11,801 nucleotides of DNA from Candidatus Parvibacillus calidus (GTDB taxonomy: Bacteria; Bacteroidota; Bacteroidia; Chitinophagales; Saprospiraceae), in the NCBI GenBank assembly GCA_013414645.1, contig CP058702.1:3829066-3840866 (forward strand), read 5' to 3'. Each line of letters starts with the position of its first letter. The stretch's first letter is position 1. Shown one piece after another: positions 1 to 8,750 of this stretch. Under the pieces are notes generated by a model, which saw only the letters and a program-made list of their open reading frames with translations, was not told the DNA's origin and did no database searches. A program made the translations under genes and the position numbers.

Positions 1-907
1 TGTCCCTATTATTGGTACAATACGATTTATCATCTGAATATTTTTGGGGTTAAAAATATGGATGTATAAATAATGGATGACTAAAGTAAAAGTATTCAGC
101 CAAAAGAAAAAGTTAAAAAGTTATATAACAATAAATGATTGTGTGTAAAATAATGATATTGTGCGATATAGCTCATGTCGGTCTCCCTTACCTTCCCGGG
201 ATGGCTTCAATATAATAGGTTATAAGGAAGGATGTGGGAGGCGCTTTTTTCGGTCTTTGAAAACAAAGCAGGATCAACTTCCTTTTTAAAAATCTTCATA
301 ATAAGTCCCCGGATATTATGCATACAATCGGTTGAGATGCTGACCGGGACTCTACGAAGGCTCAGATTATATAACCGGGATTTACCGGCAGGAATGCAGG
401 CCGGGTCAGGAGTATCCCGGGGCTTTGCAAGTGGTCTGCACCATTAAAAAAGAATAACGGGACAAAACGCAATTGTTCAAATCCCATGCTATCGTATATA
501 CGCCAACTTGAAAATAGCAACTTACGGACAGACCATCTTGATCTTCCATGGATGGCCTTCCGGATGCATTGCCGGATCTTTCTAATCGTGTAGAGGGATG
601 GGAGGCGACTTATTACCCCTGTCCTATCGCCTATCGAAACATATGGACTCCGGCGGGCAATGAAAGATTTGAGAAAATCGGTGGGGAGGAAGACCGCCCC
701 CGGCTCATTTGTGTTTTTGACCGGTTATGCATTCAGGGCGCCGGTAGAAGGATGTAGGCCGCCCCGGTCAAAACAAGCGCCCGCCTCCGTGTAAAATTTC
801 GCCAATTGAACAATATTTTAATAATAATGAACATATTTTACAAAAATCCGAATAAAATTTTATAAAAATTACACGGCAAAAAACATACAACCTGAGCATT
901 TATGGCT
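1..907. other. Gene-free upstream stretch
   Basis: I see no credible coding region here. The short open frames (around 232-447 and 548-757) show no family resemblance, no signal peptide and no promoter in a sensible place. The first 170 bases are A/T-rich. Positions 180-780 are rich in CCGG/CCCGGG words and contain one large inverted repeat, listed separately. A TATTTTTG word at 39-46 matches the Bacteroidota -7 consensus, but no gene follows it. The upstream neighbour of the T9SS genes lies outside the window. Confidence 0.6.
715..773. repeat. Large imperfect hairpin (inverted repeat)
   Basis: The 10-nt arms TTTTGACCGG (715-724) and CCGGTCAAAA (764-773) are perfect inverted repeats 39 nt apart. 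Inside, GGCG (737-740) can pair with CGCC (760-763), extending the structure inward. No T-tract follows on either strand, so it does not look like an intrinsic terminator. It sits about 135 nt before the -7 element of the first T9SS gene. It could be an operator-like or mobile-element-derived structure; the function is unknown. Confidence 0.5.
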
Positions 908-915
908 TATATTTG
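908..915 (+). promoter_or_regulatory. Candidate Bacteroidota -7 promoter element for T9SS gene 1
   Basis: TATATTTG matches the TAnnTTTG -7 consensus exactly. It lies 36 nt before the conserved leader block that also precedes the second T9SS gene, where another TAnnTTTG occurs at nearly the same distance. No clear TTTG/TTG -33 element is visible at 19-21 nt upstream, which lowers confidence. Transcription would start near 922, giving a leader of roughly 210 nt. Confidence 0.45.
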
Positions 916-951
916 CCGGTTCAGGGAGGGTCCGGAGGACTCCGCATAAGG

Positions 952-1051
952 ATGCTTCCGCCCGATAAGACTTCACAGGTCACAAGAATAAGAAAGAATA
1001 GAAATACCCTTTTATTGAATCAGGGAGATTGCCGAAAATCCTTTGAAGAGT
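952..1051 (+). repeat. 100-nt conserved leader block, copy 1
   Basis: This non-coding block matches 6477-6576 without gaps, with 4 differences in 100 by eye (96%). Both copies lie upstream of a T9SS surface-protein gene and just downstream of a TAnnTTTG element, so both would be transcribed as 5' untranslated leader. Copy 1 ends 79 nt before its start codon. The flanking non-coding sequence is largely unrelated between the two loci. I recognise no riboswitch class. A weak CCC...GGG hairpin is possible at the 3' half (ACCC near 1006, GGGA near 1023). Confidence 0.8.
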
Positions 1052-2236
1052 GGAAGGGAATCTTTAATTACTTAGTTTTGAGAATCATATTATGATTGTT
1101 AATAATTTTTAAAAATTAAAATGAATGACTATGTTAAAACTTTTTACAAAATTTTTAACCTGCATGATGGTAGTCGTCTTTCTGGACAGCAGGGTCGCAG
1201 GCACAATTAGCCATCAAGTATAATTTTGCCGTAAGCAGTGGAACTTACACTTCGATCAGCGGTACCGGAACTGAGGTAACCGGGGTGGAAACTGATGATG
1301 CAGGAGTAAACATCACCGGTCTTACAGCATTTACGGTAAATGGAGTCTCCTATACCAATGTCAGGATGATTTCCAATGGTAGTCTTATTCTGTACAATAC
1401 CACAGCTCCTACCACTACTGCATTCTATTCTCCACTTTCCACTGCATCGGGTGGGGGACGTCCACTGTGGTTATTGCTCCATTTGGAAGAGACCTGAATA
1501 GAAATAACCATTCAGGTACAGCGTGGAGGCAGGAAATAGGCAATGAACTCATCTTTGAATGGAAGGATTACAACCGGTTTGGGATCACCGGAGATAAGCT
1601 TAATTTTCAGGTCCGCTTAAATACATCGACCGGAGCGATATCTTTTGTTTATGGATTATTTACGGCGGGGACTAGTACTAGCTACCCCAGATAGGCTTTA
1701 AGACAACTGGTACTACTGCCTCAAACTGGTCCACCGATATCAACAACCTGATGCTGGATGTGACAGGGTCACCAAATAGCTGTAATTGGAGTGATGTCGT
1801 GACAGGCAATGCCAATTCGAGTACTGTTTACCTGAACTCTGCTAATTCTGGTGTATCACCGTCCAGTGGTCTGACCTATACATGGACTCCTCAGTCCAAT
1901 CCTGATCCGGTGCGCGCATTTGCAGCCGTTTCCGGCATTACTGGAAGTAGCGCTACGCTATCATGGACGGCGCCAACCGGAGCTACGCAGTACAATGTCC
2001 GATACAGGCAAGTGGGTAGCTGCGCCTGGACTAATTTTGCAGGCAACCCCGTGTCATCAGCTACTGCGACACTAACAGGCCTGTCTGCAGGTACTTATTA
2101 TCAATATCAGGTGCAGGCAAAGGCATCCGGAGGTGATGAATCCATCTGGTCGCACATACCGGATGCCGCCGGATCCGGAAGTGGCTATATTGCTACAGGT
2201 TCATTCCAGACAACCATATCCTGCTATCCACCTACT

Positions 2237-2490
2237 GCCCTTACATCCACCAATATCACCACTACGACGGCGGATATTTCATGGACTCCGCCTAGTCCTG
2301 CACCTTCAAATGGCTATGAGTATTACTACTCTACCAGTAATACGCCTCCCGGAGGTTCAGGTACGCCGACTGCCGGCACATCGGTCAGTTTATCGGGCCT
2401 GACTTCCAATACGACCTATTATTTCTGGGTGCGATCAGATTGTGGAGGTAGTGGTTACAGTACATGGGCAGGACCTGCGAGCTTTACAAC
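2237..2490 (+). repeat. FN3 cassette, copy A (254 nt)
   Basis: This encodes one fibronectin type III module (ADISWTPP near the start, YYFWVRSDCGGSGYSTWAGP near the end). It aligns without gaps to 2993-3246 (about 25 differences, about 90%) and to 7177-7430. One tract of about 67 nt in the middle is identical between copies A and B, including third codon positions. That suggests recent duplication or gene conversion rather than protein-level constraint alone. Confidence 0.85.
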
Positions 2491-2992
2491 CCAAGCTTTG
2501 ACAACGCCACCATGGTCCGAAGGCTTCCCAAGTGCTACATTGCCTGCCGGATGGGCGCTTTCGTCATATTCCGGTCCTTCTAATTCTGTCACAGCATTAA
2601 GCGGGACGACAACATATTATTTGTATAAAAATTTATATAGCAGTGCTACTACAGGTAGTTTTACTACAATAAATGTAGGGACATTAGCGGGAACGGAGAA
2701 CCTATCATTTACCTATAAGTTGGCAAATTTTAGTAGTCCATATGGTCCTCCTGCTATTGGTAGCGGTAATTTTGTCGTAGCGATTTCTACTGATTTTGGT
2801 GCTACTTATACGGACATTGCGACTGAAAGCAACAATGGTGTAGCCGGATGGCAGGCCAAGACCTATTCACTTGCCGGGTATGCCGGACAAACAGTTAAAG
2901 TTCGCATAACCGGGAATTGGACTTCAGGAGATTATTATTTAGGATTTGACGATTTTAAAATAGAAACTCCTCCATCTTGTAATCCTCCATCT

Positions 2993-3246
2993 GCCCTGAC
3001 CTCTTCCAATATCACAGCTACAACGGCGGATATTTCCTGGACACCACCCAGTCCGGCCCCTTCCAATGGGTATGAATATTATTACTCTACCAGTAATACG
3101 CCTCCCGGAGGTTCAGGTACGCCGACTGCCGGCACATCGGTCAGTTTATTGAGCCTGACTTCCAATACGACGTATTATTTCTGGGTGCGATCAGATTGTG
3201 GAGGTAGTGGCTACAGTACATGGGCAGGCCCGGCGAGTTTTAAGAC
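2993..3246 (+). repeat. FN3 cassette, copy B (254 nt)
   Basis: Second FN3 cassette in the first T9SS gene, the same length as copies A and C. Its last stretch, from the YYFWVRSDCGG codons onward, is identical to copy C of the other gene except for the base that makes the amber codon there. Its middle is identical to copy A. It therefore looks like a mosaic, consistent with exchange between modules. Confidence 0.85.
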
Positions 3247-5084
3247 AGCGTGTTCACCGGGTAGCATTCCATTTACTGAAGGATTCGAATCTGGTTATAC
3301 CGATCAGACAGCCGTAGGGGTTGTTGGACACAGCAGAGTATGGCTGGGGCTGAAGTTTGGACTGCAAATAGTTCCCTAACTTCTTATAACCGGACTCCAA
3401 GAACCGGTAGTTTTAATGCATATTTAAGATGGGGTAACACAGATTGGCTGTTTTACCCATTGACGCTGACAGGTGGAACAACTTATAAATTTAGTGTCTA
3501 TGCTCGTCAGGATGGATCGACAAGTTCAGATGCTGACATTACCCTTGCTTATGGAAGTACTGCGTCAGATGCCGGTATGACCAATGTTGTGGTCAGTCTT
3601 GGGTATCGTCAATGGCAATTATCAGGAAGTTACCGGTAATTTTACCCCTGCATCAAGTGGTACTTATTATATTGGGATTAAGGGATATATTAATTCTTCT
3701 CCATTTTATATTTCTCTTGATGACATTTCAGTGATAGTGGCACCTACAGATGCAGTTGACTGGTGTAACCTGCAGCATCCTCCTACCGGTAATATTACTG
3801 CCGGACAAAATCTGACAGTTTATACACAAGGCTACGAGCCGGGTGTTACACCCGGTACCGGCGCAGGATCAGGTATCAGTGCATGGATAGGTTACAGTTC
3901 ATCCGATACGGACCCATCCGGTGGAGGTTGGACTTGGGTATCGGCTACCTTTAATGTAGAAGTAGGAAATAACGACGAGTTTAAGGCGGATATCGGAAGC
4001 AATTTAGCTCCCGGAACCTATTATTATGCCAGCCGCTGGCAGTTAAATGGCGGTCCATATAAATACGGTGGTTACTCCTCAGGTGGAGGAGGTTTCTGGA
4101 ATGGGACGACCTATGTCAATGGTATGTTGACAATTAATCCTCTTTCAAATGATGAATGTACCGGTGCTATCGATGTGCCTGTTACACCAGAGGTGGCGTC
4201 TCAGCCTGTGGCCGGGACTATATTAGGTGCGACTCCTTCATCAGGTTCATTCGGGAGCGGATGTAATATATATAGTGATAACAAAGATATCTGGTATAAG
4301 GTTACCGTACCAGCTTCCGGCAATGTTACAATTGAAACCTTTGTTACGGGAGGTACTAGCGACAGTGACAATGACTATTCCTTCCAGGTGTATTCCGGCA
4401 GTTGTGGCTCGCTAACTTATATCAATTGTAGCGAGGATGCTAATTTATATGGCACTCCGGCTAGTTATATGCCGGCATTGGCTTTAACCGGCCAAACACC
4501 CGGTGCCACACTTTACATCAGACTCAGAAAATCAAGTTCATCGAGTCAGACCTCATTTACCATAGCAGCGTATGACCCAACCTTAACTGTTCCATTAGCT
4601 ACTTCTGATTGTAGTCAGGGAAGTGTAGATGTTACAGTTGCTAATGGCAATGGGTATCGATTTGTACCACTATTTGATAATTCAGGCAATCTTATTGCCG
4701 AACTTTTTGCACATGGTCAGGACCTTGGTACGGTAAATGCCTCTGTTTACCGAAACACAACACCCCTGTTCGTCAGGATGCAGCAGGTGTTTACTATTTA
4801 GACAGAGATTTTACCATCAAGGTAACAAATCAGCCATCAAGTAATGTCGATTTTTATCTGTGGTTTACAGATGCAGAATTTTCAGCATTGCAGACAGCTG
4901 ATCCGTCAATTACAGGAATTGGTGATTTAAAGGCAACAAAGAATGCAAGCAGATGCGGTAAGGAGCCTGAAACAGGAGGCACCTTGCTGACCAATTATGA
5001 TGACGTTGATCGATTAGCTGATAATGCACATGCAGTAGCATTTAGTGCCAATTCATTTTCGACTTTCTATCTGCACGGGGAAGT

Positions 5085-5625
5085 AATCCTCTTCCTGTCA
5101 ACCTGATCGACTTCACTGCCAGGGCAACTAAGGAAGGTATGGTGGAACTCAACTGGATTGTAGCAGAAGAAAAGGGTATGAAAGAGTATGTTGTTGAGCG
5201 CAGCACGGATGGCAGAAACTTCATAGCCATCGGTACGGTGAGTGCTGCACAGAAGACAGACTATGCATTGACAGACAATCGTCCTGTGAGCGCGGTCAAC
5301 TACTACCGACTGAAGATGGTGGACCGCGATGGTGCGTTTAAGTACAGTGAGGTGCGTCAGGTGGTATTTTCCAATGGCAGGTTGTTGTCGCTCTATCCAA
5401 ACCCGACATCCGGTCAGGTATATGTTTCCGGACTTGAGGGTGTAAAGGATGCGGCCTTTGTCAATATCTACAATGAGATGGGTATGAGCATCTACTCCGG
5501 CAAGATCGGTGGAGACCAGCTTGCATCCGGGGGTATCGATATGAGCAAATACGCTCCGAGAACCATACATGATCCGGGTCATCTCCGATGAGGTCAATAC
5601 GACGATGCGTTTTGTGAAAGAATGA
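5085..5625 (+). repeat. Shared C-terminal block, copy 1 (FN3-like module plus T9SS sorting domain)
   Basis: Matches 8751-9290 with about 23 substitutions and one extra base (about 95% identity). It encodes the NPLPVNL linker, an FN3-like module (VERSTDGRNF, NYYRLKMVDRDG) and the type A sorting domain. Only about five of the substitutions change an amino acid (I/L, K/R, Q/H, F/Y, V/A). The duplicated block was therefore under protein-level selection for most of its history. The extra base near 5558-5563 shifts the reading frame in this copy. Confidence 0.9.
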
Positions 5626-5649
5626 TCCTGAAGAAAGAATGAATACAAG

Positions 5650-5678
5650 AGAGGGCTGCTACAAGCGGCCCTCTTTTT
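5650..5678 (+). terminator. Intrinsic terminator of T9SS gene 1
   Basis: Stem AGAGGGCTGC (5650-5659) pairs with GCGGCCCTCT (5665-5674) over 10 bp with one G-U pair. The loop is five bases and a run of five T ends at 5678. It starts 25 nt after the restored stop codon, which supports 5625 as the true gene end. Confidence 0.9.
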
Positions 5679-5704
5679 ACCTTGATATCATGGTCAGGTG
5701 GAGG

Positions 5705-5723
5705 TTTAGCCCGACGGGTTAAA
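5705..5723. repeat. Short perfect hairpin
   Basis: TTTAGCCC (5705-5712) pairs with GGGTTAAA (5716-5723) over 8 bp with one G-U pair and a GAC loop. No T-tract follows on the plus strand, and the first gene already has a strong terminator just upstream. It may be a REP-like short palindrome; I cannot assign it. Confidence 0.5.
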
Positions 5724-5841
5724 TTCCGGGAATGCATCAAAATAAAGAATATCATTGTACCGGGAGAGATGGCGGACTAAGTGGGATATGGCGGCCGGCC
5801 GGCATTTTCCCGCCACTGTGCTTTGGATTACCTACCCTGTA

Positions 5842-5890
5842 ATACCGAAGGTACATTTGTTATTGACCAATTTCATTGATCTATACGACT
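5842..5890 (+). repeat. 49-nt dispersed repeat, copy 1
   Basis: Aligns without gaps to 11435-11483 with 6 differences in 49. All differences lie in the first 23 bases; the last 26 bases (5865-5890) are identical. The longest open frames crossing the two copies read the repeat in different frames, so it is not conserved as protein. Sequence beyond the repeat is unrelated at the two sites. It could be a short mobile-element remnant (MITE-like), a regulatory site or a small structured RNA. Confidence 0.75.
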
Positions 5891-5972
5891 GTAACCTCGG
5901 CATCCCGGAACCCCGGATTGTTTCACTCCCGGGACAGAGCAGAGGCTCTAGTAGTATAGCTATCCGGGCAAG

Positions 5973-6016
5973 TATACCAAAAATTTATGGACTATTATAT
6001 AAATCATCTTGGTATA
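5973..6016. repeat. Two-step imperfect hairpin
   Basis: TATACCAA (5973-5980) is a perfect inverted match to TTGGTATA (6009-6016). Inside it ATTTAT (5983-5988) pairs with ATAAAT (5999-6004), giving 14 bp interrupted by a small asymmetric bulge. No terminator T-tract follows. It lies 83 nt downstream of the 49-nt repeat. Function unknown. Confidence 0.45.
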
Positions 6017-6434
6017 AGACAACCTATAAAGGGAGACCATACCTCAAAAAGGGAAGCCTGTATTTCAGTTGAGAAAGGCCTCACCGGATCTTACGATATG
6101 GGAGGGGCAGTGTGTTGATTACACTTCATTCAGGCCCTTGAAAAAGGCACCGGTGCGGGGTGCCATTGCAATCAGACGAAGACCCGGAAGGCTTCAAAAG
6201 CACTCCACAGGATAAGCGCCCATATTTTCCTTTTATCCTTGATTGTCATATAGATAGCGTGCGTTTCGCAAGCAATCAAAGAGAGAAGACGCACTTCTAG
6301 ACAGACAATTCCAGAACAAAATATAATAATGCTAAAAATTATAGGCATTAAAAAATAAGGCATATTGCATTAAAGGCAATATAATATATTTTAAAAAATA
6401 ATTGATAAAAATATAATATTACCGGTATTTTGTT

Positions 6435-6442
6435 TAAGTTTG
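6435..6442 (+). promoter_or_regulatory. Candidate Bacteroidota -7 promoter element for T9SS gene 2
   Basis: TAAGTTTG fits the TAnnTTTG consensus and lies 34 nt before the conserved leader block, close to the 36 nt at the first gene. An alternative is TTG (6402-6404), a 21-nt spacer and TATTTTG (6426-6432). Either would give a leader of roughly 150 nt containing the whole conserved block. Confidence 0.45.
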
Positions 6443-6476
6443 TGCTTTCTAAAGCAGTAGGCGCTTGTGGATACAA

Positions 6477-6576
6477 ATGCTTCCGCCCGATAAGACTTCA
6501 CAGGTCACAAGAATAATAAAGAATAGAAATACCCTTTTATTGAATCCGGGAGATTGCCGAAAATCCTGTAAAGAGT
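6477..6576 (+). repeat. 100-nt conserved leader block, copy 2
   Basis: Same block as 952-1051, with four substitutions and no gaps. It ends 27 nt before the ATG of the second T9SS gene. Conservation stops abruptly on the 5' side. On the 3' side only an A/T-rich GTTAAT...TTTTTAAA pattern is loosely shared. That is compatible with a functional leader, or with the boundary of a duplicated unit. Confidence 0.8.
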
Positions 6577-7176
6577 AGGCGTTAATTTTTAAATATTTAA
6601 AGTATGAGGATTTTGTACCTTCTATTATTTGTACTTATAAACTTTTATAATGGGTATGGACAAATAAATTATTCTACAAGCTTTGATGGCTGCAATGCTT
6701 CATCCTGTAGTGATTGGAGCATTAGTGGTGGATTTTTAGCAAATATTACTCCAAATGGAAGTTCAGGATATACTCCCTGTAATACGGCTTCTGCAAAAGC
6801 TAATATTTATGGTGGAGAACCAATCACGACCCTTGAGCGGACTGCTTCAATAGGAACTGCTACATTAGGCAGTTTTACTTTAAATTTTAGTTATAAATGT
6901 ATAGATTATTTTACGGGAACTGCTACTCCTGCAGGATATGCTACTTTTAATCTGTATTATAAGACCTCATCAGGAGGCCCCTGGACACAATTTGGTACAT
7001 TTAATAATGTAAGTTCATCAACATGTGTTGCCGCTCCGGCAAATTCGTTTGGAATAAATATCAATGATGAGGTCTATATCAGGATTGTAGTGAATAGAAA
7101 TAGCGGTGATTTCTGGGCTGTGATGGATGATATTTCATTGGTTGAGACAAGTCCGCCCTCATGTAGTGAGCCATCA

Positions 7177-7430
7177 GCTCTCACATCCTCAAATATCACA
7201 GCTACAACGGCGGATATTTCCTGGACACCGCCCGGTTCGCCACCTTCCAATGGGTATGAGTATTACTACTCTACCATTAATACACCTCCCGGAGGTTCAG
7301 GTACACCGACTGCCGGCACATCGGTCAGTTTATTGGTCCTGAATCCCAATACGACCTATTATTTCTGGGTGCGATCAGATTGTGGAGGTAGTGGCTACAG
7401 TACATAGGCAGGCCCGGCGAGTTTTAAGAC
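7177..7430 (+). repeat. FN3 cassette, copy C (254 nt), with amber codon
   Basis: Same length as copies A and B, in the second T9SS gene. The first part resembles copy B (shared ATCACAGCTACAACGG stretch), and the last part is identical to copy B apart from TGG to TAG at 7405-7407. The position of the nonsense change inside an otherwise identical tract makes a recent point mutation the simplest reading. Confidence 0.85.
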
Positions 7431-8750
7431 ACCTCCCGGGTGTGGAGGTACTTTCTATGATAGTGGGGGAGCTTCGGGTAATTATTCAGACAATGAGGAT
7501 ATAACCACAACTATCTATCCGGATAATCCGGGCGAAGTGGTGACAGTATATTTCACTGCTTTTAACACAGAATCCAGCTGGGATGGTCTTATGATATATG
7601 ACGGCCCTGATGCTACTTATCCTTTAATTTCATCAGGGTCAAACTACAATAACCCACCCACATGCCCTGATGGTGCCTGGACAGGAACCGGAGCCTTTAG
7701 TGCTGCGGGGCAGTCATTTACTTCTACAGATGCCTCCGGAGCGCTGACCTTTGTATTTAAATCAGATGGTAGTTTTAATTATAGTGGATGGGCAGCCAAT
7801 ATTACATGTCTCCAATTGTTCCTCCGACTAATGATGATGCGCCGGGGGCAATTACCCTGACAGTAGGATCTGCCTGTGTAGGTGCCGACTATACAAATGT
7901 TAATGCTACCTACACAACAGGAGAACCTACAGGCATAGAGACTGCGGCCTACGCTACAGTCTGGTTTAAGTTTACAGCACCTGCAAGCGGAGCAGTACGC
8001 ATAAGTACAGACCATAATGTAGGCGGAACATTAACAGATACGCGTATTGCTTTATATGAGGCTACCAATGTCAATGATTATTCAACGTTCACGGCACTAA
8101 CAGGCGATGAGGATGGTGGTTCAGTATTAGATGATGCTTCCATAGCTTATGCCACAGGGCTGACATCAGGGGCTACTTATTATATACAGGTTGATAAGTG
8201 GCATTCAGCAAATTCCTCCGGTACTTTCTGTATTACAGTAGATGAATTGACTTCAGCTATGCTGGCTACAGGAACATGTGCCACTGCAACAAACGATAAT
8301 TTAGGTTCTAATTCAGCTTATGTCGGTTGGGTTAATATACTTGATAATAATGGCAAGTTGATCATGCAGATCAGGAAGCCCACTGGTGTTGCCCCAGATG
8401 CTTTCGACGATTCATACGTTAACATCAATACAGGTGGTGTCAGACAGGATGCAGCCGGGAAATATTATTTAGACAGGAATTACTCATCTATTTCTGCTCC
8501 ATCCGGACCCTATGACATAAAGTTGTACTTTTTAGGTTCAGAAAGAACCACGCTTGCAGGTGTTGACCCTGCAGCCGCTAATCTGGCTAATCTCAATGTC
8601 ACACATGATGCAGGCGTAGGATGTAAGGATTATCCGACAGGAGGTGATAATACCTTACTGACACAAACTTCCAATGGCTCTGTTAATGGTGCAGAATGGG
8701 TACAGGTGACAACGCCGTCATTCTCCGGATTTTTCATCAATACCGGAAAT

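Larger units (their letters stand above)
1131..5625 (+). pseudogene. Broken multidomain T9SS-exported surface protein (FN3/jelly-roll/PPC), 8 frameshifts
   Basis: Start chosen at ATG 1131 because it opens a signal peptide (MLKLFTKFLTCMMVVVF, then in the next frame TAGSQAQ). Repaired, the reading is 4497 nt, 1498 residues. Module order by nucleotide: unassigned N-terminal domain (to about 1890); FN3-like (about 1903-2205); FN3 (2237-2490); jelly-roll/MAM-like (about 2500-2965); FN3 (2993-3246); jelly-roll (about 3250-3740); an unassigned beta-rich domain (about 3745-4140); PPC-like (about 4148-4590); FN3-like module (5085-5380); T9SS type A sorting domain (about 5390-5622, LYPNPTSG). Frameshifts are at about 1178-1180 (+1), 1449-1457 (-1), 1684-1687 (-1), 3317-3320 (-1), 3601-3603 (+1), 4763-4766 (-1), 5077-5080 (-1) and 5558-5563 (+1). 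Most lie in short G or C runs. No catalytic domain is seen. It was likely an adhesin or surface structural protein exported through the Sec and type IX systems. Genuine decay is likelier than not, but homopolymer sequencing error is a real alternative. Confidence 0.85.
5679..6434. other. Intergenic stretch with hairpins and one dispersed-repeat copy
   Basis: No supported gene. It contains a short hairpin (5705-5723), copy 1 of the 49-nt repeat (5842-5890), a long imperfect hairpin (5973-6016), a CGGCCGGCCGG word near 5790-5800 and a GGCACC/GGTGCC hairpin (6146-6164). From about 6290 the sequence is very A/T-rich, as expected near a promoter. A hydrophobic 63-residue open frame on the minus strand (6172-6363) could be a small membrane protein, but has no supporting signal. 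Confidence 0.55.

Noticed and set aside
232..447. Open frame of 71 residues on the plus strand, preceded by AAGGAAGG
   Set aside because: Composition is not protein-like, no family is recognisable, and purine-rich Shine-Dalgarno words are not the rule in Bacteroidota.
952..1051. Known riboswitch in the conserved leader
   Set aside because: I looked for the cores of c-di-GMP, cobalamin, TPP, SAM and preQ1 types and saw none; only weak local pairing is apparent.
548..1095. Two short open frames (548-757 and 913-1095)
   Set aside because: The second runs through the conserved 100-nt leader; the other copy of that block carries an in-frame stop (TAA in AATAATAAAG), so it is not conserved as protein. 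The first overlaps the large hairpin and resembles nothing.
1131..5625. Phase-variable homopolymer switching as the cause of the frameshifts
   Set aside because: The runs involved are only 3-5 bases, too short for slipped-strand switching, and eight separate shifts would all have to be reset together.
5067..5648. Long minus-strand open frames opposite the T9SS tails (5067-5648 and 8718-9083)
   Set aside because: They are antisense shadows of the shared C-terminal coding block; the plus-strand reading has clear family motifs and mostly synonymous differences.
5755..6072. Open frame of 105 residues starting at TTG
   Set aside because: It crosses the 49-nt repeat and the bipartite hairpin, has no recognisable domain, and the repeat is read in a different frame in the open frame at the second copy.
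6172..6363. Minus-strand hydrophobic open frame of 63 residues
   Set aside because: Two hydrophobic stretches are suggestive of a membrane peptide, but A/T-rich DNA yields such frames by chance and no promoter or homology supports it.
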